The notes: generated from the sequence alone by a model not told the origin. Shown: positions 53,957-63,297, counted from the stretch's first letter. The stretch is DNA of 64,000 bases from Paenibacillus_AA sp045062745 (GCF_045062745.1 NZ_JBJGED010000033.1:1-64000), one strand, 5' to 3'. Translations and numbers: made by a program.

Positions 53957-54604
53957 ATGCATTACGAGGATTTCAAACATATTGTGCTGGAGCGCAGAAG
54001 CGTTCGCAAATTTACCGACGAGCCGGTCAGCGCGGAAGACATCCGGGAGCTCATCGACTGCGCGCGGTATGCGCCCAGTGATACGAACTCCCAGACGTGG
54101 GAATTCGTCGCGGTGATGAATAAAGAGAAAATCAAGGAGATCGAGGCGATCACGTGGGAGGAGCTGCACAAACGTGCGGCGGCGGCGGAGGAACGTGGAC
54201 TCAGCAAGGAAGCCCGGCTGCTGACGAAGTCGTTCGGCCCTTACGCGACCGCTTTCTCCGACGCTCCCGTCCTGATCGTGTGCCTCGCGACCCCGTACAA
54301 TTCCAAGTTCCGGGAGCGCATCTTCGACCCGATCGCCCTCGTGGACGACGCGGTTTGGGCCGAGGAAGGGATCAAGAGCAGCTGCCTCGCGTCGCAGAAC
54401 TTGATGCTGGCGGCCCACGCCCGCGGCCTCGCGACTTGCCCGATGACCGGGCCGGTGCTGCTCGCCGCCGATCGGCTGCGCGAGTACCTGGGCATCGACG
54501 CGACCCGCGAGATCAACATGGTCATCTCGCTCGGCCACCCGTCCGAGCGCCCGGGCCGCTTGCCTCGCAAGGAAGTCGAGGAGATTCTGACGATTATCGA
54601 GTGA
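53957..54604 (+). CDS. Nitroreductase-family FMN oxidoreductase
   Basis: 215 aa. FMN-phosphate contact RRSVRKFTDEPV near residue 12, ARYAPSDTNSQTWEF, and the C-terminal GHPSERPGRL are typical. Dimeric flavoenzyme reducing nitro compounds or quinones. A dehalogenase or flavin-destructase-like role cannot be excluded. Confidence 0.92.
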   Translation: MHYEDFKHIVLERRSVRKFTDEPVSAEDIRELIDCARYAPSDTNSQTWEFVAVMNKEKIKEIEAITWEELHKRAAAAEERGLSKEARLLTKSFGPYATAFSDAPVLIVCLATPYNSKFRERIFDPIALVDDAVWAEEGIKSSCLASQNLMLAAHARGLATCPMTGPVLLAADRLREYLGIDATREINMVISLGHPSERPGRLPRKEVEEILTIIE

Positions 54605-54629
54605 ATGCCGTACCACGGCAATCGTAAGA

Positions 54630-54668
54630 CCAAAAAGGGACTGCCCTTAAACGGCAGTCCCTTTTTGG
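54630..54668. terminator. Bidirectional terminator
   Basis: CCAAAAAGGGACTGCC/GGCAGTCCCTTTTTGG between two convergent genes. Confidence 0.95.
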
Positions 54669-54687
54669 CGTTTCATTCTTCCTCGAA

Positions 54688-55188
54688 TCAGTATTGCTTC
54701 TTACGCCCTACTAGCATGAGCGCGCCTACAACCAGGATCGCGATGGCGACGATCGGTTGTCCGGACATTTGGTCCAAGAACGCTCCGGCCGAGAAAACAA
54801 GGAAAAAGATCAATGAGAGCACGATCAAAATATTGATTGGAATCAACAACCACCGGTTGCGGTCGCCGAACCAGTAAAACTCGAGCAGCCCGATCGCCAC
54901 GGCGGCGAGAAAGCCCGGCCACATGTAGAACCAGCTGTCGAACAGCATCGCGACTTGGCATACGAAACCTGCCGTCAGCAAAATACCGCCGGGGATAAGC
55001 ATACCGACGCCCTTGCGCCCCACCATGAAAAAATACATCCAGTGGAAGAACAGCCCGACCGGAATGACGAACAAGCTCGGCCAGAAATAAGCGAATATCG
55101 ACCCCGGCCCGTACGACCCATCCTGATTCAGGAACATGTAGGCGCCCAGGAACATCAGGACGACGCCCAATATCATGCGAATCTTCAT
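54688..55188 (-). CDS. Multi-pass membrane protein (LiaF/DUF5668-like)
   Basis: 166 aa from ATG at 55188 (AGGAGG 7 nt upstream); the longer frame is spurious. Five helices (MILGVVLMFLGAYMFL, then others), with FAYFWPSLFVIPVGLFFHW resembling the N-terminal part of LiaF/LiaI-type and DUF5668 proteins. Envelope-stress link is only inferred. Confidence 0.78.
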   Translation of the reverse strand: MKIRMILGVVLMFLGAYMFLNQDGSYGPGSIFAYFWPSLFVIPVGLFFHWMYFFMVGRKGVGMLIPGGILLTAGFVCQVAMLFDSWFYMWPGFLAAVAIGLLEFYWFGDRNRWLLIPINILIVLSLIFFLVFSAGAFLDQMSGQPIVAIAILVVGALMLVGRKKQY

Positions 55189-55351
55189 ACTGCACCTCCT
55201 TTTCCATCCATCATGAGCATCCGCCAAGAGCATCCGCCCTGCGGCAACGCCCGTTTCCATGGCTTGATCATACCATAGCGGCGCGGCGGAAGTCCTCCTT
55301 CCGCGGATTGCCCTTGACCTGGACCAAAGTCCAGTCTTCTTTCTCCTCCCG

Positions 55352-55528
55352 TTAGCCCCGGGACACCCATCGGGCCGCATAAGCCAGACCTTTGATCTGG
55401 AACGCGCGGCCGATGGAGTGCCCGGCGAACGGATCGGTGAGCCTCCCCTTCTCCGCGGTGCCCAGCCGGTTGTAGGCGGCAATTAGCGACCAAATCGTAC
55501 CATATGTTGAAAGGAGGCGGCAATACAA
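55352..55528 (-). CDS. Candidate 58-aa protein behind rnjA
   Basis: Frame begins with TTG two bases past the rnjA stop, with AGGTG overlapping that stop, and encodes ...GTIWSLIAAYNRLG...QIKGLAYAARWVSRG. Composition looks protein-like (aromatic, mixed charge) but there is no known family, and the frame is short. May be nothing. Confidence 0.3.
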   Translation of the reverse strand: MYCRLLSTYGTIWSLIAAYNRLGTAEKGRLTDPFAGHSIGRAFQIKGLAYAARWVSRG

Positions 55529-55530
55529 AC

Positions 55531-57204
55531 TTACACCTGAATGAGAATGGGGACGATCATCGGTCTCCTCTTCGTCTGCCCGTACAGGAACTGGCCCAGC
55601 GATTCCTTAATCATCTGCTTCAGCATCCCGCTCTGATTGGAGCCCGACTCCAGCCATTGGTGGAACGCCCTCAACGCCAGTCGGTTCGCTTCCTCCATCA
55701 GTCCCTCCGATTCGCGTACGTATACGAACCCCCTAGAGATCAGATCCGGTCCGGACAGCAGCTTGGTCTCGGCCTTGCTAAGCGTAATGACGACGATCAG
55801 GATGCCGTCCTCCGACAGATGCTTGCGGTCCCGCAGGACGATATTGCCGACATCGCCGATACCGAGTCCGTCCACGAGGGTGTTGCCCGTCGGAATTTTG
55901 CGCGTCTGCCAGGCTCGCCCGTTGTGGAGATCGACCACGTCGCCATTGCCCATAATGAAAATGTTGTCCTTCCGTACCCCGACCGCTTCCGCCAATTGAG
56001 TATGCAGCGAGAGCATCCGGTACTCCCCGTGAATCGGAATGAAATAGCGGGGCTTCATCAGCGTCAGCATCAGCTTCAGCTCCTCCTGGCTGCCGTGGCC
56101 GGAGACGTGCATGCCGGTCATTGAGCCGGAGCCGTAGATGACCTTGGCCCGCATCTGGAACAGCAGGTCGACGATGCGCGCGACATTGCGCTCGTTGCCC
56201 GGGATCGGCGTGGCGGCGATGATGACCGTGTCGCCCGGCTCGACCGCCACTTGCCGGTGGCTCCCATTCGCCAGACGGGCGAGAGCCGCCATCGGCTCGC
56301 CCTGGCTGCCCGTGCACAGCACGGCGACGGATTCCGGCGCATAACGGTGCACGTCGCTTGCCTCGATCAGCATCCCTTCGGGGACGGTCAAATACCCGAG
56401 CTCGGCGGCGATCGACACGACGTTCACCATGCTGCGCCCGAGCAGCGCGAGCTTGCGGTTCGTCTTGATCGCGGCGTCGATCACCTGCTGGAGCCGGTGC
56501 ACGTTCGAGGCGAACGTGCAGACGAACAGCTTCCCGTCCGCCTTGCGGAACGCTTCCTCGAGATGCTCGCCGACCATGCGCTCGGATGGGGTGAAGCCCG
56601 GTCGCTCGGCGTTCGTGCTCTCGGACAGCAAGACGAGCACGCCGTTTCGGCCGATATCCGCCATGCGATGTACGTCGGGATACTGCTCGTTCACGGGGGA
56701 CATGTCGAATTTGAAGTCGCCCGTATGTACGACCGTTCCTTCCGGCGTATCGAACACGACTCCCAGGCAATCCGGGATGCTGTGGTTCGTGCGGAAAAAG
56801 CTGAGGGTGAGAGACCCGAGGTCCAGACTAGAGTCCGCATTGATCTCGTACAGCTCGGTGCTCCTCAGCAAGCCGTGCTCGCGCAGCTTCGACTCGATCA
56901 GCCCGAGCGTGAGGCGGGTCGCATAGACCGGCATGTTTAGCTGCTTCAGAATATAGGGGATCCCGCCGATATGATCCTCGTGGCCATGCGTCACGATCAT
57001 GCCCCGGACTTGATCCGCGTGTTCGAGCAAGTAGGTAATGTCTGGGACGATCAGGTCAACCCCGAGCAGGTTCTCGTCCGGGAACTTCGAGCCGCAGTCC
57101 ACGACGACGATGTCGTCCGCATATTGAATGACGTACATGTTCTTCCCGATCTCGCTAATGCCGCCTAGGGCGAAGATGGATAGCTGTTGTTTCGTTGGCT
57201 TCAT
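55531..57204 (-). CDS. rnjA: Ribonuclease J
   Basis: 557 aa. Beta-lactamase fold with THGHEDHIGG, the beta-CASP domain (about 200-380; VLCTGSQGEPMAAL, IPGNE) and the closing IPIHGEYR motif near 390, then a C-terminal domain to 557. The ATG at 57204 has AGGAG 10 nt upstream. 5'-exo/endoribonuclease central to mRNA decay. J1 versus J2 is not settled from sequence alone; J1 is more likely. Confidence 0.94.
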   Translation of the reverse strand: MKPTKQQLSIFALGGISEIGKNMYVIQYADDIVVVDCGSKFPDENLLGVDLIVPDITYLLEHADQVRGMIVTHGHEDHIGGIPYILKQLNMPVYATRLTLGLIESKLREHGLLRSTELYEINADSSLDLGSLTLSFFRTNHSIPDCLGVVFDTPEGTVVHTGDFKFDMSPVNEQYPDVHRMADIGRNGVLVLLSESTNAERPGFTPSERMVGEHLEEAFRKADGKLFVCTFASNVHRLQQVIDAAIKTNRKLALLGRSMVNVVSIAAELGYLTVPEGMLIEASDVHRYAPESVAVLCTGSQGEPMAALARLANGSHRQVAVEPGDTVIIAATPIPGNERNVARIVDLLFQMRAKVIYGSGSMTGMHVSGHGSQEELKLMLTLMKPRYFIPIHGEYRMLSLHTQLAEAVGVRKDNIFIMGNGDVVDLHNGRAWQTRKIPTGNTLVDGLGIGDVGNIVLRDRKHLSEDGILIVVITLSKAETKLLSGPDLISRGFVYVRESEGLMEEANRLALRAFHQWLESGSNQSGMLKQMIKESLGQFLYGQTKRRPMIVPILIQV

Positions 57205-57294
57205 GCGCAGCACGCTCCTTATGCAACTGTCAATTCATGGTTTCCCCTGGGAGCGGACAGTTTATGCACGAGAAAGTGCCTGAGAATATGTCGA

Positions 57295-57334
57295 AAAGCA
57301 AAAGGAGTTAGCCGGCTTTAATCCGACTAACTCC
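57295..57334 (-). terminator. Terminator after the methyltransferase
   Basis: GGAGTTAG-TCGG.../CCGG-CTAACTCC, then TTTTGCTTTT on the minus strand. Confidence 0.85.
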
Positions 57335-57350
57335 GTAAAGACGTTCCTAG

Positions 57351-58100
57351 CTATTCCTGTTCAATCTCGCGCGGCAGATGCCGCATGACGAGCATTTCGC
57401 TCGAACCCGGGATGAACGGCAAGTGCGACCGCTCCAGCCGGCATTCAATTCCCCTCCGCTCGAGCGTCTGCATCAGCTCATCGAGCTGAGGGTATCGCTC
57501 CCATCGGAGCGAGAGCAGCGGATATACCCGGGCTTCTCCATCCTGGCGGCACACGCGCATCAGCTCGAGCAAGGCCGCTTCGTGGAAGGCGGCATCGAAC
57601 TGCTCCTGGTACAGGAACAGGAAGTGACTGCACAACACTAGCGAAAATTCGCCGTCTGCGAACGGCAGATGCGGCAGATACGCCGGCGCATACCGGTCGG
57701 GTATTCGCGAGAAATGCTCATAAAACCGTTCCAGCGACCGCTCGCGTCCCGCCCGGTGCTCGTCGATCGAGCCGTAATAGCTCCAGTCGAAACGATGCTG
57801 CAGCGCCGCCAGCTTGCCGGTTGACGTCTCGATCTCCGCCAAGCCCTTCTCCCGGATCAGCACCGGCGCCATCGAATACAGCGGGTCCGCCGCCGTTACC
57901 TCTACACCTAGCCGTTCGGCCTCTGCCGCAAACGACGACGCCCCGGCCGCCACGTCCAGCACAGGCCCCCGGAACAGTCGCTCCGGGCTCAGGTCGAACA
58001 TCCTCGCGTACTCGGCATAGGAGCGGCAAGTCATCGCCACGCCCAATTGTTCATAATGCTCCTGCTTCAAAGAACTCTTTTCTCGCATCGCTTCATGCAT
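57351..58100 (-). CDS. SAM-dependent methyltransferase
   Basis: 249 aa. Motif I VLDVAAGASSFAAEAERLG near residue 48, then AADPLY and a LPFADGEFSLVLCSHFLF motif. Class I fold; substrate unknown. ATG at 58100. Neighbours do not suggest a pathway. Confidence 0.85.
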   Translation of the reverse strand: MHEAMREKSSLKQEHYEQLGVAMTCRSYAEYARMFDLSPERLFRGPVLDVAAGASSFAAEAERLGVEVTAADPLYSMAPVLIREKGLAEIETSTGKLAALQHRFDWSYYGSIDEHRAGRERSLERFYEHFSRIPDRYAPAYLPHLPFADGEFSLVLCSHFLFLYQEQFDAAFHEAALLELMRVCRQDGEARVYPLLSLRWERYPQLDELMQTLERRGIECRLERSHLPFIPGSSEMLVMRHLPREIEQE

Positions 58101-58211
58101 CTCTTCTCAGCTCTCCTCATCTCATGATTTCTTGCTCGGCTCGGCTCAACGCCCGTATCTCCATACGGGTTAGGTCCGATTATAAGTCCATTGCCGCCCA
58201 ATTACAAGGAG

Positions 58212-58251
58212 AAAAAAACAAACCACCGGCAAACATTTTCTTTGCCGATGG
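58212..58251 (-). terminator. Terminator after the DUF6492 gene
   Basis: CCATCGGCAAA/TTTGCCGGTGG and TTTGTTTTTTT on the minus strand. Confidence 0.9.
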
Positions 58252-58262
58252 TCGTGTGCGCA

Positions 58263-59069
58263 TTACTTTCTCGCGTACCCTTTTCGTTTATGGAAAGAAA
58301 TCGAACGATACTTCGCCGCCAGCTTCTTGATCGTATCAGGTGAAACTTGCGAGAATTTCATCGAAAGGCCTTTGTTCAACGCCTTCTTGAGAACAAGAGC
58401 CCCGGGACTGCGGGTATACATGTAATTTCCATACGTTTCAAACTCGGAGAACCCGTAGTTTCTCGCTTTATTCATGCTATTTTGAATCGCGGTATACCAT
58501 TTCGTCTGATGCTTGGCTTCGATGGACCTTTTTAACTGGGCGAGCTTCGATCGGTTGAACAGCATGTAGTGGGTGACGAATGACAGGGGAGCGGTCGGCT
58601 TCCTCTTCATCAGCCTGCGATACGTACGGTAATACTCCGGTTGGGTCCAAGTGCGGCAATAAAACATCGTTCGGCCGCCCGATCGGAACACATGAGGCCG
58701 GATGAGAACCGTATCGGCGTCGATGACCAGAAAATAGTCCGACTTGCACAACTTATCGCCGCTCCATTTCAACAATTGCTGGAACAGCCACCCGGACCGT
58801 TCCCACTTCTTCGACCGGTAATGGATATCTTTTTTCGTAAACGGGAGCACGGTATTTTCATTGATGAATTTACACCCTTTTCGCCGGCACATGTCGACTA
58901 TTTTTTCTCGATAAGGCGCCACGATCAGGATTCGGCGGATCGGATGTTTCACATGCTTCTTCACGGCATCGATTACGTGGGGAAGGGTGACCAAATCTTT
59001 TTCGATCGCAGGGATCAGCACGTCTATAGGCATAGAGCTGCTCGATCGAGTGTGGGCGTGGGCTGGCAT
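58263..59069 (-). CDS. DUF6492 glycosyltransferase-like protein
   Basis: 268 aa from the ATG at 59069 (GGAG 8 nt upstream). Opening PIDVLIPAIEKDL is a GT-A-like first strand, and VIDADTVLIRP is the DxD-type metal site. HYMLFNRSKLAQL follows. Very basic. Probably adds sugar to a spore-coat or envelope glycan. Divergent from the YheC/D gene. Confidence 0.82.
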   Translation of the reverse strand: MPAHAHTRSSSSMPIDVLIPAIEKDLVTLPHVIDAVKKHVKHPIRRILIVAPYREKIVDMCRRKGCKFINENTVLPFTKKDIHYRSKKWERSGWLFQQLLKWSGDKLCKSDYFLVIDADTVLIRPHVFRSGGRTMFYCRTWTQPEYYRTYRRLMKRKPTAPLSFVTHYMLFNRSKLAQLKRSIEAKHQTKWYTAIQNSMNKARNYGFSEFETYGNYMYTRSPGALVLKKALNKGLSMKFSQVSPDTIKKLAAKYRSISFHKRKGYARK

Positions 59070-59168
59070 CGCTTCATCTCCATTTGACAAGTATCAGGAT
59101 TAGGATATGCTGGCGCCATGAATTGTTTACTTTGAAATTTTAAGAGATGCTAGGTTACATGCCTCAGG

Positions 59169-59195
59169 ACAGGAAGAGGTCTCGTACATACATTA
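59169..59195 (+). promoter_or_regulatory. Possible sigma-K/sigma-E-type promoter
   Basis: AC, 16 bp, then CATACATTA (CATAnnnTA at 59187-59195), the mother-cell pattern, ahead of the ATP-grasp gene. Weak -35 constraint, so only suggestive. Confidence 0.4.
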
Positions 59196-59268
59196 GATTA
59201 TCCATGCAAAAATCAATGGGAATCTTCCGTTGACTGGCTTGAAAATGACAATAGATGGAGGTAGGCTA

Positions 59269-60042
59269 GTGAGAAAATCCGGAATGCACATTCCCAGCAA
59301 GTGGGTAAAAACGAAAGTGCTTCTCAAACACAGTCAGATCAAACCGTACATTCCAAAAACGAGAATTATGACGAAATCCGCGTTGTACGCGATGTTGAAA
59401 CAATACCGGATGGTCTATGTCAAACCGATCGCCGGCTCGTTCGGCTTGGGTGTGATCCGGGTAGAGAGAGTATCGGGCAGGGACTCCACCGCCAAGTACC
59501 GTTATCAAAAGGGCACAAAAGTAAGAACGTTCCGAGATTATGATTCGATGTATAACTCGCTCTTAAAAACGAAATCCCGCATTTTATACATCGCTCAACG
59601 AGGAATTGAATTACTAAAATATCAAAATAGACGCTTCGATATAAGAGTGATGGTCCAAAAGGATCCGAGGGGGCAATGGGAAGCAACCGGCGTGATTGGA
59701 AGGCAGGCTCAAGCGAAAAAAATCGTAACCAATTTTCACAATGGCGGCAAGCCCCTGCCGTTGAGCGTTTTATTAAAGCCGCATCTGCACAGCGATGGGA
59801 GAATGGCGGCTTATACGCGGAAGTTAAAAAGCTTGGGCATCCGAATTTCGAAAGCCATGAACAAAACGTACCCGAAAATGAACATGATCGGGATCGATGT
59901 AGGAGTCGGCAAAGACTTAAAACCGTGGATCATTGAAGTCAACACGAACCCCGATCCTTATATCTTCAACAAGCTGAAGGACAAATCGATCTATAGGAAA
60001 ATGTATCGGTACGCTAGACGCCTTGGCAGACGCGTACGATAA
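59269..60042 (+). CDS. YheC/YheD-type ATP-grasp protein
   Basis: 257 aa from the GTG at 59269 with GGAGG 7 nt upstream; earlier in-frame ATGs lie before that site. VYVKPIAGSFGLGVIRV (ATP-lid), RRFDIRVMVQKD, and the metal-binding WIIEVNTNPDP are ATP-grasp hallmarks. Endospore coat-associated YheC/D family; ligates unknown substrates. Lacks the long N-terminal half of full YheD, so it is a short form. Very basic throughout, like the divergent DUF6492 gene. Confidence 0.9.
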   Translation: MRKSGMHIPSKWVKTKVLLKHSQIKPYIPKTRIMTKSALYAMLKQYRMVYVKPIAGSFGLGVIRVERVSGRDSTAKYRYQKGTKVRTFRDYDSMYNSLLKTKSRILYIAQRGIELLKYQNRRFDIRVMVQKDPRGQWEATGVIGRQAQAKKIVTNFHNGGKPLPLSVLLKPHLHSDGRMAAYTRKLKSLGIRISKAMNKTYPKMNMIGIDVGVGKDLKPWIIEVNTNPDPYIFNKLKDKSIYRKMYRYARRLGRRVR

Positions 60043-60050
60043 AATAGCGG

Positions 60051-60095
60051 TCCCTTGCTCCCATCCTGCGATGGAAACAAGGGATTGTTCGTTTT
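60051..60095 (+). terminator. Terminator after the YheC/D-type gene
   Basis: TCCCTTG/CAAGGGA with an inner CCATC/GATGG, then TTGTTCGTTTT. Confidence 0.82.
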
Positions 60096-61242
60096 ACAGC
60101 TTAATAATCTGGTCCTTGTACGCATTCGCCCCGCGGAAGTCCGGCATCTCCATGACGCGTCCGCCGTTCATGACCGACAGCTCGGACAGCAGCCCGACCG
60201 CCGTCCATTCGCACGCATCATATACGTCGACCGCCGGCGGCGTGCCGTTCCGGATCGCGTCGATGAAATCGTGCACGATATAGAAATCCGAGCCCCCATG
60301 CTCGGCTTGCTGCTGCTCTGCACTCGCCTGCTTATAGCGATCCGGCAAGTAGCGGGTATAGTCGGAGAGCGGTCTCCAGCTCGCTTGGTCGGCCTTGTCC
60401 CCCATGGAGCGGAGCCATATTTTGTGCGTGTCCCCTAACCCTCTCGGAGCCTCGTAGCAGCCTTCCGTTCCCTGCAACGTGTAATAGGCGGCATTGATAG
60501 GCCGATTGGAGATGCAATCGATGCGAAGCTTGATCAGCTTGCCGCTCTCTAGCTGGCACAGCGTGATGCTTGTATCCTCTTGGCGGAACTCGGGTGCGGT
60601 ATGCCACCCCGTACCCATACAAGCGATCGATTGGATGCGGTCCCCTTTGAACCATTTCATGACCGGGCCCAGGCTATGCGTCGGATAGAACGCCCCGCGC
60701 TTGCCCAGCTGCCAGTAATGGCGCCACGTCTTCGTCCGGCTGGTCTTCTCCGGATTGCGCCGGTTGCCTATGGCAAGCGCTTTGATGTCATGAATGTACT
60801 CGCCCTCGCCGAAGTATACGGTACCGAACAAGCCTTCCTCGACCATGCGGTTGACGATCTGATTCTCCGGAATGTAGCAGCAATTCTCCGCCATCATATA
60901 CACCTTGTCGCTTGCTTCCACCGTTTCCTTCAACCACCACAGCTCGTCCATCGTGACCCCGGCCGTCACCTCGCACAGCACATGCTTGCCCGCTTGCAGA
61001 GCCGCGATCGTCTGGCCGACATGGAGCTGCATCGGCGTGGCGATCACGACCGCATCGATGTCCGTGGCGAGCATGTCTTCGAAAATCCGGTACGTGTGCG
61101 GAATGCCGTACTTCCGAGCCTGAGCGTCCAGGTAGTCCGCATCCAGGTCGCATAGAGCCGTCACCTCCACGCCCTCTATGGAGCGAAACCCCATCAGCGC
61201 GCTTAACCCCCTTGCACCGGCAATGCCCACTTTGATCGCCAT
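60094..61242 (-). CDS. Gfo/Idh/MocA-family oxidoreductase
   Basis: 382 aa from ATG at 61242 (AGGAG 8-9 nt upstream). NAD-binding GIAGARGLSAL, the EVTAG (usually EKP) catalytic-loop region, and a C-terminal alpha/beta domain with HSLGPVMKWF. The unusual loop with E instead of EKP, and YHSLG-like His, is like GH109-type or sugar-cofactor enzymes. Substrate probably an inositol or sugar. Confidence 0.87.
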   Translation of the reverse strand: MAIKVGIAGARGLSALMGFRSIEGVEVTALCDLDADYLDAQARKYGIPHTYRIFEDMLATDIDAVVIATPMQLHVGQTIAALQAGKHVLCEVTAGVTMDELWWLKETVEASDKVYMMAENCCYIPENQIVNRMVEEGLFGTVYFGEGEYIHDIKALAIGNRRNPEKTSRTKTWRHYWQLGKRGAFYPTHSLGPVMKWFKGDRIQSIACMGTGWHTAPEFRQEDTSITLCQLESGKLIKLRIDCISNRPINAAYYTLQGTEGCYEAPRGLGDTHKIWLRSMGDKADQASWRPLSDYTRYLPDRYKQASAEQQQAEHGGSDFYIVHDFIDAIRNGTPPAVDVYDACEWTAVGLLSELSVMNGGRVMEMPDFRGANAYKDQIIKL

Positions 61243-61490
61243 GAACCCCACTCCTTTATTTGAGCTTTTTTGAGCTCAGTTCCAAATTAATTAATGATAG
61301 TATAACAAAACTAACAAAGTTTTTGGGCAGCTAAATGACGGTTCGGGATTCAGAATGGAATGAGCAACATATCGATTCCTTGACCGGACTGCCCCCGCGT
61401 CGGTGGGCCCGGATGAGCCCGGATCATTGATTTCCTCGTCCGATTGCGATATGATGCTACCAGATGACAGGGAATGGAGCGGGAAACGAG

Positions 61491-61730
61491 ATGGGCTCGA
61501 TCAAAAAGGTACAAGTGTACAAACAAGATAAATGGAACATGATCAATGTGGAGGTTCATGGCACGCGGATCATCGTACGGGAGATCTCGGACCAGTGGGG
61601 CGAAGACAATCATGAATTTCTTAGCCGTCCGGCTCTGATGCACTGGGCGGAGCAGCGGTTCAGCCCGGAGCGGTTCCAGGGGACGGAAGAAGAGCGATTG
61701 AGCATCTTAGCGAGGTTTCGCGAGGTGTAA
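61491..61730 (+). CDS. Small protein of unknown function
   Basis: 79 aa from ATG at 61491 (GGAGCGGG upstream). KKVQVYKQDKWNMINVEV and WGEDNHEFLSRPALMHWAEQRF suggest a compact alpha/beta fold. Family not recognised. Ends before a repeat-rich gap. Confidence 0.6.
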   Translation: MGSIKKVQVYKQDKWNMINVEVHGTRIIVREISDQWGEDNHEFLSRPALMHWAEQRFSPERFQGTEEERLSILARFREV

Positions 61731-61783
61731 GCAGTGTGGGTGCAATCGGAATGATATACCCGGACCGCCTGCTGCAATCATAC

Positions 61784-61960
61784 AAATAACGCTGCCGCAT
61801 AACGTTACTCCTCGAAATTAACCCCATTGAGGTAAAATAACGTTACGGCATCACCTTAATGCCGTTTTGACCGGCTCTTTTTGGGCAAAAGCGTATGAAT
61901 AACGCTGTGACAAACCGCTATTTTTCAAGATAAGGTCGTATCAGGACGAATAGCGTTGTC
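61784..61960. repeat. Intergenic cluster of ATAACG inverted repeats
   Basis: AATAACGCTG occurs twice (61785, 61898), ATAACGTTAC twice (61799, 61837), and CGCTATT (61917) pairs with AATAGCG (61949). GCCG-n2-TAACGTTA and TAACGTTACGGC form another inverted pair. No start codon with a ribosome site and no open frame of interest. May be a dispersed palindromic element. Confidence 0.6.
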
Positions 61961-62152
61961 CCATCACTCTACTGGTTCACACCACCTAGTTTTCAGGGTT
62001 GGGGATGTCAGGTAGAGCATGATACAGTCGGTTTGAAACTAAGTAGTAACACTTGCCCTTACTACCCAACTGCCAGCGCTCTCTCTTCGCGCCTTTTGCA
62101 AGTTAGCGGTAAAAAGGTTGATGCCTTCGCTTAGGTGAGTAACAGCTCTCCA
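61961..62152. other. Gene-free stretch, no feature identified
   Basis: About 190 bp between the palindromes and the terminator. A minus-strand frame reads a fragment ending GKCYYLVSNRLYHALPD..., but it has stops upstream and no start. Nothing convincing seen. Confidence 0.5.
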
Positions 62153-62186
62153 TGTTACAAAACCCGTCCGGACCCGGACGGGTTTG
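62153..62186 (-). terminator. Terminator after the PiT-family gene
   Basis: AACCCGTCC/GGACGGGTT then TTTTG on the minus strand. Confidence 0.85.
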
Positions 62187-62202
62187 CTGTTGTGCATTGC
62201 GG

Positions 62203-63297
62203 TTAGATCCCCGCGCCTTCCTCGTTCAACGACCGCTTCTCGAACTGAATTGTCTTATACAAGCTCCTTACGCCAAGGGCAGCCACCAATAGCGCAGCCA
62301 GCACGAGCAAAATGTAAGGGGACGGCTCGATGAAAGTCTTCACTAAGGTGAAAGAAACGACCAGGGAGAGCACGGGGGAGACGATCCATACCTTCACGAT
62401 TTTCAGGATGATCCCTTTCTGCCAAAAGCGGTAACCGTTGTCGGCGGTGCCTATGCCGAGGATGGCCGTCGTCGTGACCTGCGTCAGCGGGACCGGAATG
62501 CCGAGAAGCGAGGCCCAAATGACGAGCAGGCCGCCCGTACTGGAGATCACGATCCCTTGCAGCAGCGATAGCTTCGTAATTTTCTTGCCGTTGGTCTCCA
62601 GCACCCGCCCGCCGAGCAGCACCGCACCGGCCGCGACGAACAGGCCGCCCCACAGTACGCCTGCTTCCGCACTCATGATGCCCGCGCCTACCAGAGGCCC
62701 GACGGCGTTCGCGACATTGTTCATGCCCGCGGAGAACGCTTCCAGCAGCCCCGCGCCGATCACCAGCAGCGTCAGCACCCGCTTCCATCGTCCGGAGCCC
62801 ACGCCCTTCCAGCGCGCATCCCGCCGCTCCAGCCAGCGAACCGCATACCCGGCGCCATATGCGATCAGGAAGGCGACGAGCGGAATGATGACCCAAAAGG
62901 ACACGATCCACAATATTTCCTTCGTGTATAAAGACTGATACGCGACTCCGACGCCGATGACGGCGCCGACCGTCACTTCGCTGGTCGACAGAGGGATGCC
63001 GAGCAGATTGGCGCCGAACAGCGTGAGCGTGGCCGACACGAGGATGATTAAGACCAGATGGACGGTGAGCAGGGACGACGGGACGATGCCAGAGCCGAGC
63101 GTCTTGACGACCTCGCCCCCACCGAGATAAGCCCCCAGGAACACGCCGATCGCGACCAGCACCAGCGCGAGCCGCCTCCGCTTGATCGCGCCGCTGCCGT
63201 ACGCGACCCCCATGGCCGCAGCCGCGCCGCTAGCGCCTATATTCATGGCGAAGAAAAAGGCGATCAAAATGGCAAAAATCGTGATGGACATAAACAC
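62203..63297 (-). CDS. PiT-family anion permease (CysP/Pit-like)
   Basis: 364 aa, about 10-11 helices in two inverted halves. FAMNIGASGAAAAMGVAYGSGAI and the later SAGMNNVANAVGPLVGAGIM carry the PiT signature (GANDVANA-like), and the opening resembles B. subtilis CysP, a PiT-type sulfate permease. Transports phosphate or sulfate by cation symport; the two cannot be separated by eye. GTG start with AAGGA upstream. Confidence 0.88.
   Translation of the reverse strand: MFMSITIFAILIAFFFAMNIGASGAAAAMGVAYGSGAIKRRRLALVLVAIGVFLGAYLGGGEVVKTLGSGIVPSSLLTVHLVLIILVSATLTLFGANLLGIPLSTSEVTVGAVIGVGVAYQSLYTKEILWIVSFWVIIPLVAFLIAYGAGYAVRWLERRDARWKGVGSGRWKRVLTLLVIGAGLLEAFSAGMNNVANAVGPLVGAGIMSAEAGVLWGGLFVAAGAVLLGGRVLETNGKKITKLSLLQGIVISSTGGLLVIWASLLGIPVPLTQVTTTAILGIGTADNGYRFWQKGIILKIVKVWIVSPVLSLVVSFTLVKTFIEPSPYILLVLAALLVAALGVRSLYKTIQFEKRSLNEEGAGI

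Noticed and set aside
55321..55345. CTGGACTTTGGTCCAG as rnjA terminator
   Set aside because: Short stem with no T-run.
55778..56770. 330-aa frame inside rnjA
   Set aside because: Shifted-frame shadow of rnjA, Arg-rich.
61961..62152. Transposase or intron remnant
   Set aside because: Fragmentary frames with stops; no recognisable terminal repeats or catalytic motifs.
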